A DNA stretch of 64,000 nt from Polaribacter sp. (GCA_029238315.1 JAQWGI010000015.1:62001-126000), one strand, 5' to 3'; counted from the first letter of the stretch, positions 51,180 through 61,804 are shown. Notes: generated by a model not told the origin, from the letters alone. Numbers and translations: made by a program.

Positions 51180-51500
51180 ATGACTGAAGCAGAATTAGAA
51201 GTAGTTGGAGATAAAATTGTAAACGTAATTAAAACAATTTATGATCCGGAAATCCCTGTTGATATCTACGAGTTAGGATTAATTTATGATGTTTTTGTAA
51301 ACGAAGATAATGATGCAAAAATTTTAATGACTTTAACTTCACCTAATTGCCCTGTAGCAGAATCTTTACCAAGAGAAGTAGAAGATAAAGTAATGTCTTT
51401 AAAGGAAATTAACAACGCAGAGGTAGAGATTACATTTGACCCAACTTGGACGCAAGAAATGATGAGTGAAGAAGCAAAGTTAGAATTAGGAATGCTTTAA
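51180..51500 (+). CDS. MIP18/DUF59 family Fe-S assembly protein (SufT-like)
   Basis: IKTIYDPEIPVDIYELGLIYDV...MTLTSPNCPVAESLP...DPTWTQEMMSEEAKLELGML. Confidence 0.94.
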   Translation: MTEAELEVVGDKIVNVIKTIYDPEIPVDIYELGLIYDVFVNEDNDAKILMTLTSPNCPVAESLPREVEDKVMSLKEINNAEVEITFDPTWTQEMMSEEAKLELGML

Positions 51501-51589
51501 ATTTGTGATTAGTACTTAGTGGTTTGTGATTAGTAGGTTGTATTTAGCAAAAATTACAAAAACCACACAACTTTGAAACTTAAAGAAAA

Positions 51590-52096
51590 ATGGAGGAAAT
51601 AATTAACAGAGTTGCAAAAAGCAAACTAAAAACATTCGATTTAGAGGAGGTATATCCAGAAGGGAAACGAGTCTTATTTGATATAAAAGATTGGTTATTT
51701 CAAGAACAAATCTTAAAAGAAAAAGATTTTAGAGCTTCCGTAAAAAACCATGATTGGTCTCAATACAAAAACTCTTTTATTGCAATAACTTGTTCTGTAG
51801 ACGCCATCATACCTTCTTGGGCGTTTATGTTAGTTGCAGCAGAAGTAAATCTACATGCAAAAAAAGTAATTGTAGGGAATTTAGAATTATTAGAAACTGT
51901 TATTTATCAAGAATTAATTTCTTTTATAGATTTCAAAGAATTTGAAGACGTACCTGTTATTATTAAAGGATGTTCCGAAAAACCAATTCCAGCTTCTGCT
52001 TTTGCTTTTTTAATTGCAAAATTACAGCCCATTGCCAGTTCTATTCTTTTTGGCGAAGCTTGCTCTTCAGTTCCCTTATACAAAGCTGTTAAATAA
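51590..52096 (+). CDS. DUF2480 family protein
   Basis: MEEIINRVAKSKLKTFDLEEVYPEGKRVLFDIKDWLFQ. Confidence 0.88.
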   Translation: MEEIINRVAKSKLKTFDLEEVYPEGKRVLFDIKDWLFQEQILKEKDFRASVKNHDWSQYKNSFIAITCSVDAIIPSWAFMLVAAEVNLHAKKVIVGNLELLETVIYQELISFIDFKEFEDVPVIIKGCSEKPIPASAFAFLIAKLQPIASSILFGEACSSVPLYKAVK

Positions 52097-52152
52097 TTTT
52101 TTTTGTTCTTTAAAACCCCTTATTTTTACCGCTTAATTTTTGTGAAGTACAA

Positions 52153-53010
52153 ATGAAAAAACTCCTTTTAAGCTATTTATTATTGATCTCTGTAATTGGT
52201 TTTTCGCAAGAGAAAAAAATCGATAGTGTTGAGGTGGTTTCTAAATGGAAAATTGTTGGACAGTTTTCTTTTTTATTTAATCAATCTACTTTTACTGAAT
52301 GGAAAGCAGGTGGTGAAAATACCATTGCTGCAAACATCGGAGTTAATTATGACTTAAATTATAATGGGGGAAGATGGAACTGGGATAATAGAATTATTTC
52401 AGTTTACGGATTAAGTGATGTTAAAAACTCTGGAGTTCGTAAAACTAGTGATCGTTTTGAATACAACTCCTTACTCGGTTTAAAGTATAATAAAAATTGG
52501 TTTATGTCTTTTTTCTTAAACTTTAAAACGCAATATGCCCAAGGATTTAATTACAAAACTTCTCCAAGAACACTCATTTCTGATTTCTTTTCACCCGCGT
52601 ATCTTTCATTTGGACCCGGAGTGTTGTGGAAAAAATCTGACAATATTACCTTAAATATTGCGCCTGCAACAGCAAGATATACTTTTGTAAATGACCGATT
52701 CTCGGGAAAATATGGTGTAGATCCAGGGGAAAATGTAAAATTTGCATTAGGGTTTAGTTTATCTGCCTATTTAAACTTTAATTTATCAGAAAATATTAGC
52801 CTACAAAATATTATTGCTTTGTATTCTAACTACCTTCTAAATGCACAAAATATAGATATAGATTATCAAGCTAAATTTTCAATTGATGTGAATAGATATA
52901 TGACCGTTGATGTTCTTTTACATACTTTGGTTGACGATAATGCATCAAGTAGAGTTCAATTTAAAGAAATTTTTGGTTTAGGTCTTAAATATATTTTTCA
53001 CAAACGGTAA
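52153..53010 (+). CDS. DUF3078 domain-containing outer-membrane-like protein
   Basis: Signal peptide; QSTFTEWKAGGENTIAANIGVNYDLNY; beta-rich. Confidence 0.88.
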   Translation: MKKLLLSYLLLISVIGFSQEKKIDSVEVVSKWKIVGQFSFLFNQSTFTEWKAGGENTIAANIGVNYDLNYNGGRWNWDNRIISVYGLSDVKNSGVRKTSDRFEYNSLLGLKYNKNWFMSFFLNFKTQYAQGFNYKTSPRTLISDFFSPAYLSFGPGVLWKKSDNITLNIAPATARYTFVNDRFSGKYGVDPGENVKFALGFSLSAYLNFNLSENISLQNIIALYSNYLLNAQNIDIDYQAKFSIDVNRYMTVDVLLHTLVDDNASSRVQFKEIFGLGLKYIFHKR

Positions 53011-53070
53011 TTTTTTTTGTGACTTTCTAGGTGAGTTGCATTTTACAACATGAGATTAAATTTTTAAAAA

Positions 53071-53904
53071 ATGATAAAGAAAATTACTTACGCATTACTC
53101 TTTATTTCTGCAGCTCAAATGCAAGGGCAAGGTGCAGCAGATAGTAATTGGAGAAAAACCGGAAATATTTCTTTTCTAGTAAATCAATCTTCTTTTTCTA
53201 ATTGGATAGCTGGAGGAGAAAATACCGCTGCTGGAAATTTAGGAATCAACTATAATTTTAATTACTCTAAAGAAAATACAACTTGGGATAATAAAATAGT
53301 TTTTGCCTACGGATTAAATAATATAAAAGGGAATGGCACTAGAAAAACAGACGATCGATTTGAATTTAACTCTTTATACGGTAAAAAAGCTTCAGGCAAC
53401 TGGTCTTATTCTGCTTTTGTGAATTTTAAAACACAATTTACAAATGGGTATGATTACAAAACAACTCCAGAAACAAAAACTTCGGCCTTCTTTGCACCAG
53501 GATATTTAAGTTCCGGAATAGGTGTTTTATGGAAAAAGCATGATAATTTTAAAATAAACGTGTCGCCTTTAACTTCAAAAATTACCATGGTATCAGATGA
53601 GTTTTCTGGGTACTACGGAACAGATTTAGGAGAAAATACTCGTTATGAATTTGGTTTTAACGCTTCATTAAATTACAAAAACACCGTGATGGAAAACATT
53701 ACAATGGAGCATGTTTTAAATGCATACACCAACTACATAGAAAATCCAACAAATATCGATTTAGACTATCAATTAAACATTGTAATGCAAATTAACAAGT
53801 ACTTATCTACTAATTTAAATTTACACACCATTGTAGATGATAATGCTTCAAGCAAAGTGCAATTTAAAGAAGTTTTTGGATTAGGTGTTAATTATATTTT
53901 TTAG
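53071..53904 (+). CDS. DUF3078 domain-containing protein, tandem paralogue
   Basis: QSSFSNWIAGGENTAAGNLGINYNFNY; aligns with preceding ORF throughout. Confidence 0.88.
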   Translation: MIKKITYALLFISAAQMQGQGAADSNWRKTGNISFLVNQSSFSNWIAGGENTAAGNLGINYNFNYSKENTTWDNKIVFAYGLNNIKGNGTRKTDDRFEFNSLYGKKASGNWSYSAFVNFKTQFTNGYDYKTTPETKTSAFFAPGYLSSGIGVLWKKHDNFKINVSPLTSKITMVSDEFSGYYGTDLGENTRYEFGFNASLNYKNTVMENITMEHVLNAYTNYIENPTNIDLDYQLNIVMQINKYLSTNLNLHTIVDDNASSKVQFKEVFGLGVNYIF

Positions 53905-53988
53905 TTTTTTGAAAAAAATAGAGAAACGTAAGCATTTCTTATCTTCAAAATTTCTTTTTTCACTATATTTATCTTTCTAAATCAAATT

Positions 53989-55074
53989 ATGACACTCTTA
54001 CTTGCTTTTGCAACACTTTCTATTTTCTTTTCGTTCTTCTGTTCCATTCTTGAAGCCGTTTTATTAAGTGTTACACCAACATTTATTAGAATAAAAAAAA
54101 AGGAAAAGAAACCTTTTGCTAATAAACTAGAAGAGTTAAAGAATGACGTAGACAAGCCGTTAATTGCCATTTTAACTTTAAATACAGTTGCGCATACTGT
54201 GGGTGCAATTTTAGTAGGCGTACAAGCAGAAAAACTACCTTATAAAATAGAGTTTTTAGGGTTTAATATTGTAGGCGTTGTTTCAGCAATTATGACGGTT
54301 TTAATTTTAATTGTTTCAGAAATTATTCCCAAAACAATTGGCGCAACTCATTGGCAAAAGTTAGCAGGTTTTAGTACTACTGCTCTTAACATGCTGCTTT
54401 TTATTTTTAAATGGACGGGGATTTTGTGGTTTTTACAATTATTTACAAAGCTTTTTGGGCAATCTGCACATCAATCTGTGTTAAGTAGAGAAGCTTTTTC
54501 TGCAATGACAGATATTGCAGAACAAGAAGGCGTTTTTCAAGAATCAGAAAGCAAAGTCATAAAAAATTTACTCAACTTTAAAGAGGTTTTAGTAAAAGAT
54601 ATCATGACACCTAGAACGGTTTTAAAATCTACTGATGAAACACAAACTATTCAAGAATTTTTTAATCAAAATCCTAATTTGCGCTTTTCAAGAATTCCGT
54701 TATATGAAGAAAATTCTGAGCATATCACAGGATACTTTTTAAAAGATCAACTTTTAGAGGCCATCATAAACGGAAAGGGAAACAATCAACTTAAAGAAAT
54801 TAAAAGACCCATCTTAGTTACGGAAAGAAGTTTGCCAATACCTGATTTGTTTGAACAGTTAATTGAGCAAAGAGAACATATTGCTTTGGTTGTAGATGAA
54901 TATGGTTCTGTTAGTGGTTTGGTTACCCAAGAAGACATGATAGAAACCTTATTAGGACTAGAAATTATGGATGAAAGCGATACGATTGAAGATCTTCAGG
55001 TTTTGGCAAGAAAAAGCTGGGAAAGAAGAGCAAAACGTCTGGGGATTATTGATGATTTTGATTCTTTAAAATAA
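53989..55074 (+). CDS. CNNM/hemolysin-C family protein (DUF21 plus CBS pair)
   Basis: DUF21 TM region; VKDIMTPRTVLKSTDE; ALVVDEYGSVSGLVTQEDMIETLLG. Confidence 0.93.
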   Translation: MTLLLAFATLSIFFSFFCSILEAVLLSVTPTFIRIKKKEKKPFANKLEELKNDVDKPLIAILTLNTVAHTVGAILVGVQAEKLPYKIEFLGFNIVGVVSAIMTVLILIVSEIIPKTIGATHWQKLAGFSTTALNMLLFIFKWTGILWFLQLFTKLFGQSAHQSVLSREAFSAMTDIAEQEGVFQESESKVIKNLLNFKEVLVKDIMTPRTVLKSTDETQTIQEFFNQNPNLRFSRIPLYEENSEHITGYFLKDQLLEAIINGKGNNQLKEIKRPILVTERSLPIPDLFEQLIEQREHIALVVDEYGSVSGLVTQEDMIETLLGLEIMDESDTIEDLQVLARKSWERRAKRLGIIDDFDSLK

Positions 55075-55800
55075 CTACCAACTTGCCTTTGTAAACCATT
55101 TTAAATCAAACAATTTCTGGTTTAAAACAGGAGTTTCAATATTTTCATACACTTCTTTCATGTTTATTTTACCGTTAGTAAGAAACAGTACTTCTGGAGA
55201 AATATATCCATTTTGTAATGGTTGATATTTATTAAACTGAGTTTCATTAATGGTACCATTAGCCCCATATTGTATCATTCTTGTAAACAACAAGCGCTTT
55301 TTTTCTATGTAAAAATGTGTTTCTTTTTGGTTACCAACTATATAATTTTCTTTGCCTTGCCAATTAGCCGTTTCTATTTTTGATAAATCGATATTTAAAT
55401 TTACTAAATCTTGAATTGTTTTCTCTGGGCTTTGAGCATATACAGAAAAACCTAATATTAATAACGGATGGTAAAATTTTCTAGTAGAAATCTTTAATCC
55501 GTTTTTAAAGTTAGATACCGAATCGTTTTTAAAAACAATTCCAGAGCCAGAGGTAACAGAATCAAATTTTATGGCTAAGCTATTTGGTAATTTCATAGCT
55601 TCAAACCAAGTTTGTTCTTTTACAACCTCTTCTGCCTGATTAAAATAAATTGTAGCTTGTTTAAAAGTGAGTGTTTTATACCAATCGTTCTGATATTTCT
55701 GATGCATTCTTTTTACCAATTCTTCTCCATTTTTTGGAGTTGGTGTTCTGCAAGAAAAAAATGTAATAGCAGTCACTCCAACTAAAAGCAACTGTTTCAT
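55075..55800 (-). CDS. hypothetical lipoprotein
   Basis: MKQLLLVGVTAITFFSC lipobox; start at internal Met 55800 avoids overlap with hflX. Confidence 0.8.
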   Translation of the reverse strand: MKQLLLVGVTAITFFSCRTPTPKNGEELVKRMHQKYQNDWYKTLTFKQATIYFNQAEEVVKEQTWFEAMKLPNSLAIKFDSVTSGSGIVFKNDSVSNFKNGLKISTRKFYHPLLILGFSVYAQSPEKTIQDLVNLNIDLSKIETANWQGKENYIVGNQKETHFYIEKKRLLFTRMIQYGANGTINETQFNKYQPLQNGYISPEVLFLTNGKINMKEVYENIETPVLNQKLFDLKWFTKASW

Positions 55801-55819
55801 TGCAGTAAGATTTTTAAAA

Positions 55820-57034
55820 TTAAGCATCATATTCATCATATAAAAAGTTATTGTAAGGAAAACGCTCTATATGAATTTTCTTCACCTCGTTGTAAGTAAC
55901 CTTTTTAAATTCTTCAATATTTTCTTTATGGATAGCAGACATAAAAACGGCCGTTGATTCAATATCATTCATCCAAGTTTTTTGCCAATCTTCTAAGGTG
56001 TAATGCGCTTTTGTTTTTTCAGTTACTAAATCGTCTTCGTCTATCGTTTCATGTGCGTAGGCATCAATTTTATTAAAGACCATAATGGTTGGTTTGTTGC
56101 CACTCTCAATTTCATCTAACGTTGTATTTACAGAAGCAATGTGGTCTTCAAAATTTGGATGAGAAATATCTACAACATGCAATAATAAATCTGCTTCTCT
56201 CACCTCATCTAGAGTAGATTTAAACGATTCTACTAATTGCGTTGGTAGTTTTCTGATAAACCCAACCGTATCTGTCAATAAAAAAGGAATGTTTTTTACC
56301 ACAACTTTTCTCACAGTAGTATCTAAAGTTGCAAAAAGTTTGTTCTCTGCAAAAACCTCACTTTTACTAATGAGGTTCATTAAAGTTGATTTGCCAACGT
56401 TTGTATAACCAACTAATGCCACTCTTACCATTTTTCCACGATTTTTACGCTGAACAGCCATTTGTTTATCAATGGTTAGCAGTTTCTTTTTTAGAATGGT
56501 AATTTTATCGCGAATAATACGCCTGTCAGTTTCAATTTCTGTTTCTCCAGGACCACGCATTCCAATCCCACCTTTTTGTTTATCAAGGTGCGTCCAAAGT
56601 CTGGTTAATCTAGGTAATAAATATTGACATTGTGCCAATTCTACTTGCGTCTTAGCGGAACTTGTTTGTGCTCTTTGCGCAAAAATATCTAAGATTAAAT
56701 TGGTTCTATCTAAGATTTTACAATCTAAAACTTTTTCTATATTTCTAATTTGTGCAGGCGATAATTCGTCATCAAAAATGGCTGTACCAATATTGTGAGA
56801 TTCAATATACGCACTAACTTCTTCTAATTTTCCCGCTCCAATAAAAGTTTTTGGATGTGGTTTTTCTAATTTTTGAGTGAATCTTTTTACAGCTCTACCT
56901 CCAGCAGTTAAAGTTAAAAACGCTAACTCGTCTAAATATTCTTCAGACTGAATTTCGTCTTGAAATTGAGTAATAACTCCAATTAAAACCGCTTTTTCTG
57001 AAGTTACTTCTTTTGCATCTATCATAAGCAACAA
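55820..57034 (-). CDS. hflX: GTPase HflX
   Basis: GGIGMRGPGETEIETDRR, VALVGYTNVGKSTLMNLI, DTVGFIRKLPTQLVESFKSTLDE. Confidence 0.95.
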   Translation of the reverse strand: MLLMIDAKEVTSEKAVLIGVITQFQDEIQSEEYLDELAFLTLTAGGRAVKRFTQKLEKPHPKTFIGAGKLEEVSAYIESHNIGTAIFDDELSPAQIRNIEKVLDCKILDRTNLILDIFAQRAQTSSAKTQVELAQCQYLLPRLTRLWTHLDKQKGGIGMRGPGETEIETDRRIIRDKITILKKKLLTIDKQMAVQRKNRGKMVRVALVGYTNVGKSTLMNLISKSEVFAENKLFATLDTTVRKVVVKNIPFLLTDTVGFIRKLPTQLVESFKSTLDEVREADLLLHVVDISHPNFEDHIASVNTTLDEIESGNKPTIMVFNKIDAYAHETIDEDDLVTEKTKAHYTLEDWQKTWMNDIESTAVFMSAIHKENIEEFKKVTYNEVKKIHIERFPYNNFLYDEYDA

Positions 57035-57057
57035 AGGTATAAAGAAATCTTTTTATG

Positions 57058-57294
57058 TTAGGAGTCTTTAGTATTAATCAACTCTTTTATTTTCTGATCA
57101 TTTAGTTGGTATTTTTTGTATTTACCGTCTTTGTATCTGTGGTAAATAAATATAGGCATCAGTAAAAATGACAAATAGAAAACTCCTAGACCCATAACGA
57201 TCTCTGCTTTTTCGTGTGCTGTTTTCAATAGAAAGACGCCAATACCCATCCAAAGGATGAAAATGATAAATAATATTTTTATAAGTGTTTTCAT
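57058..57294 (-). CDS. hypothetical small membrane protein
   Basis: Two hydrophobic segments, basic tail. Confidence 0.7.
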   Translation of the reverse strand: MKTLIKILFIIFILWMGIGVFLLKTAHEKAEIVMGLGVFYLSFLLMPIFIYHRYKDGKYKKYQLNDQKIKELINTKDS

Positions 57295-57337
57295 CTAAAA
57301 ATGATAATGTTATTGCAAAATTACAAAAACCAGAAAA

Positions 57338-59113
57338 TTAACTGGTTACTTCAATTAATTTATTTCTGTAAGCGGTTAATAATTTAGATTTTGAAATAAA
57401 GCCTACATATTTTTTATGATGTACAACTGGTAAGTTCCAGGCACCACTATCTTTAAACTTCTGCATTACTTTTTCTACAGAATCTTTTTGAAAAATAATT
57501 TCTGGTGCTGCTTTCATAAAATCAGAGACCAAAGTCTTATTGTATTCATTTTGATCAAACATAATTGATCGAATGTCGTCTAAAAGAACAATTCCTAAAA
57601 AGTGTTGTTGCTCATTAACGACAGGAAAAATATTTCGTTTCGATTTTGCTACTGATTTTGTAAGCATTTCTCCTAGCGTCATTTTTGGTGTAGTGGTTTT
57701 AAAATTGGTTTCAATTAATCTTTCTATCTCTAGCATCATCAACACATTTTTATCTTTATTGTGTGTAATCAACTCTCCTCTTTTTGCCAATTCTACCGTA
57801 TAAATTGAGTTCGAAACAAAGTATTTTGTTATGGCAAAACTAGTAGCAGCGACCAACATGAGAGGAACAAAAAGCTCATACCCACCCGTAATTTCTGCAA
57901 TTAAAAAAATAGCGGTTAGTGGTGCGTGTAACACTCCGGCCATTAAACCCGTCATTCCTACCAAGGTAAAATTAGACTCAGAAACCGAAAAACCTAGTTC
58001 ATTGATTATTTTAGCAATCGCGTTTCCAAGTGCAGCACCCATAAAAATTGTTGGAATAAAAATACCTCCTACACCGCCCGCTGCAAATGTAGTAGTCATT
58101 GCAATCGCTTTAAAAACACTAATTAACAGCAACATTACCACAACCATATACACGTTGTTTAAATCTAAATTATACGGAATGTCTTTTAATGCTGCTGCGG
58201 TATTTCCTTTGAGCAAATTATTAATCAATCCGTATCCTTCTCCGTATAAAGGCGGAATAAAATAAAGCATGATTCCGATGGCAAATCCACCGATGATTAA
58301 TTTTTTAAATGGATTTTTAAAATGATCAAAAAAGCGGGTAATGGCAAAGTACATTTTAGAGAAATATACAGAAGAAATCCCAGTTAAAATAGCCAAAGCA
58401 ATATAAAAGGGAATGTCTTTCACTTGAAAAACATCTACCAATTTAAAACCAAATAATACATCTGTTCCTGCAAAAAAATAAGAGGTTACTACCGCAGAAA
58501 CCGACGCTAGTAATAGAGGAACTAACGAGGCAAAGGCCAAATCTAAACTGAAGATTTCTACCGCAAAAATAATGGCCGCAATAGGCGCCTGAAACATAGA
58601 AGACATTGCGCCAGCAGTAGCACAGCCAACTAAAAGCATTCTGGTTTTTGTGTTCATATGAAATAGCTGTGCTATGTTAGAGCCCAACGCTGCACCCGTA
58701 CTTACAGCAGGACCCTGTAAACCAGCAGAACCTCCAAAGCCAACAGTTAAAGGCGCTGTTACTAAAGAGGCAAACATTTTATAGCGTTCTATGATTCCGT
58801 TGCGTTTAGAAATGGCATGTAACGTGGTAGAAATACCATGTCCAATTTCTTTTTTAATAATAAATTTTTTGATGGAATACACTAAAAACAATCCAATAAT
58901 TGGAAAAATAAAATAGAGTGAATAATGATAATCTTTAATTAGATTGCCCTGAAGAATTTCTTCTATTAAAAAAGTTAAATCTTTAAGCACATAGGTTCCT
59001 AAACCCGCTAAAAAACCCACTAAAACACTCAGAACATAGATAAATTGACGCTCGGAAATATGTTTGTATCTCCAAATTAAAATTTTTTTGAATATGTTTT
59101 TTGTAGCAAGCAT
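57338..59113 (-). CDS. ClC-family chloride channel/antiporter with CBS domains
   Basis: GFGGSAGLQGPAVSTGAALG, AAGGVGGIFIPTIFMGAALG, C-terminal CBS pair. Confidence 0.94.
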   Translation of the reverse strand: MLATKNIFKKILIWRYKHISERQFIYVLSVLVGFLAGLGTYVLKDLTFLIEEILQGNLIKDYHYSLYFIFPIIGLFLVYSIKKFIIKKEIGHGISTTLHAISKRNGIIERYKMFASLVTAPLTVGFGGSAGLQGPAVSTGAALGSNIAQLFHMNTKTRMLLVGCATAGAMSSMFQAPIAAIIFAVEIFSLDLAFASLVPLLLASVSAVVTSYFFAGTDVLFGFKLVDVFQVKDIPFYIALAILTGISSVYFSKMYFAITRFFDHFKNPFKKLIIGGFAIGIMLYFIPPLYGEGYGLINNLLKGNTAAALKDIPYNLDLNNVYMVVVMLLLISVFKAIAMTTTFAAGGVGGIFIPTIFMGAALGNAIAKIINELGFSVSESNFTLVGMTGLMAGVLHAPLTAIFLIAEITGGYELFVPLMLVAATSFAITKYFVSNSIYTVELAKRGELITHNKDKNVLMMLEIERLIETNFKTTTPKMTLGEMLTKSVAKSKRNIFPVVNEQQHFLGIVLLDDIRSIMFDQNEYNKTLVSDFMKAAPEIIFQKDSVEKVMQKFKDSGAWNLPVVHHKKYVGFISKSKLLTAYRNKLIEVTS

Positions 59114-59116
59114 TTA

Positions 59117-59392
59117 TTATGTAAAAAAAGTACTGAATGTAAAAATACTTGAAATGATTAAAACGATTACACCTAATAATGTAAAAACGTATATTTTTTT
59201 TTGAATCAAAAACCTAATTCCTATATATAAAAATACAAGTTGAGCTATTAAAAAAGGAATGGTTAACAGTTCTCTAAAAATACCCAAGAGTACAAAATCT
59301 ATTTGGTTTTCATAAAAAAAATAGATTAAGAGAAAATAAGCAGCAATTATAAAGCTATATATTGATACCTTTTTTTCTGTAAGTAGTTTCAT
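59117..59392 (-). CDS. hypothetical membrane protein
   Basis: Three hydrophobic segments; same strand between clc and aspS. Confidence 0.7.
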   Translation of the reverse strand: MKLLTEKKVSIYSFIIAAYFLLIYFFYENQIDFVLLGIFRELLTIPFLIAQLVFLYIGIRFLIQKKIYVFTLLGVIVLIISSIFTFSTFFT

Positions 59393-59407
59393 AAATTAAA
59401 TGTACTA

Positions 59408-59432
59408 AAAAATCCCGCTTTAGCGGGATTAG
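59408..59432 (-). terminator. terminator after aspS
   Basis: aatcccgc-taaa-gcgggattttttag on minus strand. Confidence 0.85.
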
Positions 59433-59435
59433 AAT

Positions 59436-61190
59436 TTATTTTTGAACAGCTAACTGAATATTCAATTCTTTTAATTGCTCATTGTCTAAAGCAGCTGGTG
59501 CATCGATCATTACATCTCTACCAGAATTATTTTTAGGAAAAGCAATAAAATCTCTAATGGTTTCTTGTCCGCCTAAAATAGCAACCAATCTATCTAAACC
59601 AAAAGCCAAACCACCGTGAGGAGGCGCACCGTACTCAAAGGCATCCATTAAAAAGCCAAACTGTGCTTTTGCTTCTTCTTCAGAAAAACCAAGATGTTTT
59701 AGCATGGTTGCTTGTATTTGTTTGTCGTGAATACGTATAGAACCACCACCAATTTCATTACCGTTTAACACCAAATCATAAGCATTTGCTTTTACTGCTC
59801 CAGGATCTGTTTCTAACAACTCCATTTGCCCAGGTTTTGGGGAAGTAAATGGATGGTGCATTGCATGGTAATTTCCTGTTTCTTCGTCTAATTCTAACAA
59901 CGGAAAATCAATTACCCAAAGTGGCGCAAAAACTTTTGGATCTCTTAACCCTAAACGCTCTGCTAATTCCATTCTTAAAGCAGACATTTGTGCCCTTACT
60001 TTATTGGTTTCACCAGATAAAACGCAAATTAAATCACCTGCTTTGGCACCAGTAGTTGCTGCCCATTTTGCCAAATCTTCTTGATCGTAAAATTTATCTA
60101 CAGAAGATTTAAAAGTACCGTCTTCGTTTACACGACAATAAATCATTCCCAAAGCACCAACTTGTGGTCTTTTAACCCAGTCAATTAATTTGTCAATTTC
60201 TTTTCTTGTGTATGCGTTTCCACCAGGAACAGCAATACCAACCACCAATTCTGCGCTATTAAAAACACCAAAATCTTTGTGTTGAGTTACCGCGTTTAAC
60301 TCGCCAAACTCCATTCCAAAACGGATGTCTGGTTTGTCATTTCCATACAAACGCATGGCATCATCAAACAACATTCTAGGGAATTTAGCTACCTCTAAAT
60401 TGTGAATCTCTTTTAGTAAATGACGCGTTAATCCTTCAAAAATAGTTAAGATATCTTCTTGCTCTACAAACGCCATTTCACAGTCTATCTGTGTAAATTC
60501 TGGCTGTCTGTCTGCACGTAAATCTTCGTCTCTAAAACATTTTACAATCTGAAAATACTTATCCATTCCGCCGACCATCAACAACTGCTTGAAGGTTTGC
60601 GGAGATTGTGGTAATGCATAAAACTGCCCTTCATTCATGCGAGAAGGCACCACAAAATCTCTTGCTCCTTCAGGAGTTGATTTAATTAAATAAGGTGTTT
60701 CTACTTCAATAAATGCTTGGTCAGACAAGTATTTTCTAACTTCCATTGCCACTTTGTGACGAAAAATCAAACTGTCTTTCACAGGGTTTCTTCGAATATC
60801 TAAATACCTGTATTTCATGCGAATATCTTCACCGCCATCCGTTTCATTTTCAATGGTAAAAGGGGGTAATTTCGCTTTGTTAAGAATTTCTAATTTGCTA
60901 ACAAGTACCTCAATAACACCTGTAGCCATATTTTGATTTTTAGACTCGCGCTCAATAACCGTTCCTGTTACCTGAATCACAAACTCTCTACCTAAAGATT
61001 TTGCTTTTTCCATCATTTCTTTTGGCGTGCGTTCTTCGTCAAAAATTAACTGTGTAATTCCGTAACGATCACGCAGGTCTACCCATATCATAAAACCTTT
61101 GTCTCTAGATTTCTGTACCCAACCGGCAAGCGTTACTTCAGTATTTATATGCGAGGCGTTTAATTCGCCACAAGAATGACTTCTATACAT
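59436..61190 (-). CDS. aspS: aspartate--tRNA ligase
   Basis: [44 protein letters not shown]...[15 protein letters not shown]. Confidence 0.96.
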   Translation of the reverse strand: MYRSHSCGELNASHINTEVTLAGWVQKSRDKGFMIWVDLRDRYGITQLIFDEERTPKEMMEKAKSLGREFVIQVTGTVIERESKNQNMATGVIEVLVSKLEILNKAKLPPFTIENETDGGEDIRMKYRYLDIRRNPVKDSLIFRHKVAMEVRKYLSDQAFIEVETPYLIKSTPEGARDFVVPSRMNEGQFYALPQSPQTFKQLLMVGGMDKYFQIVKCFRDEDLRADRQPEFTQIDCEMAFVEQEDILTIFEGLTRHLLKEIHNLEVAKFPRMLFDDAMRLYGNDKPDIRFGMEFGELNAVTQHKDFGVFNSAELVVGIAVPGGNAYTRKEIDKLIDWVKRPQVGALGMIYCRVNEDGTFKSSVDKFYDQEDLAKWAATTGAKAGDLICVLSGETNKVRAQMSALRMELAERLGLRDPKVFAPLWVIDFPLLELDEETGNYHAMHHPFTSPKPGQMELLETDPGAVKANAYDLVLNGNEIGGGSIRIHDKQIQATMLKHLGFSEEEAKAQFGFLMDAFEYGAPPHGGLAFGLDRLVAILGGQETIRDFIAFPKNNSGRDVMIDAPAALDNEQLKELNIQLAVQK

Positions 61191-61215
61191 TTCTTTAAAA
61201 TTTAGTTCCTTAATC

Positions 61216-61243
61216 TGTCAAGCCTGCTAAGGCAGGAATCTAG
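61216..61243. repeat. possible degenerate half of the dispersed palindromic element (CCTGC-taag-GCAGG)
   Basis: tgtcaagcctgctaaggcaggaatctag. Confidence 0.4.
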
Positions 61244-61291
61244 AAATTTAGGCTGCAAAATTAATCATTTTCTAGTTAATATCTCTTTTTT

Positions 61292-61386
61292 GGGCGTTCA
61301 TTTCTTCTCAGAAATACCCCGCTTTTCGCACTCGCTTTCTGCAAAAAGCAGAAGAGCTTAAACAAATGCTACAATCGGTAACGCAA
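61292..61386. repeat. intergenic element with GGGCGTT...AACGC opposed ends
   Basis: gggcgttcatttc...taccccgcttttcgcactcgctttctgcaaaaagcagaagagct...cggtaacgca. Confidence 0.4.
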
Positions 61387-61416
61387 AATCTGTCTAAATG
61401 TTTGTAAATTTGTCTT

Positions 61417-61775
61417 ATGAGTGTAATTAATATACAAGAAAAATTTCAATTATTTAAAGACCATTGGTCTCCAAAAAAATTGGCGAATTAAACGGACAAC
61501 AAATTTTATTAGCTAAGATAAAAGGCGAATTCGTTTTTCATAATCATGCAAACGAAGACGAATTTTTTATGGTACAAAAAGGGGTTTTAGAAATGCACTT
61601 GCGAGACAAGGTTGTTACCATCAATGAAGGGGAATTTTACATTGTTCCAAAAGGTGTAGATCATAAACCTGTGGCAAGAGAGGAAGTACATATTTTATTA
61701 TTTGAACCTCTTTCTACCAAACATACTGGAGATGTTGTTGCAGATATTACGCAAGAAAATTACGAAGAAATATGA
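61417..61775 (+). pseudogene. cupin domain protein frameshifted in an A7 tract
   Basis: ATG at 61417: MSVINIQEKFQLFKDHWSPKK then stop; one extra A at 61473-61479 joins it to ORF 61464..61775 (KIGELNGQQILLAKIKGEFVFHNHANEDEFF). Confidence 0.8.
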
Positions 61776-61804
61776 AAAACTTGTCTACACAATAAACATA
61801 AAAA

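Noticed and set aside
57831-58265. 144-aa plus-strand ORF
   Set aside because: Antisense to the ClC channel gene, whose motifs are intact
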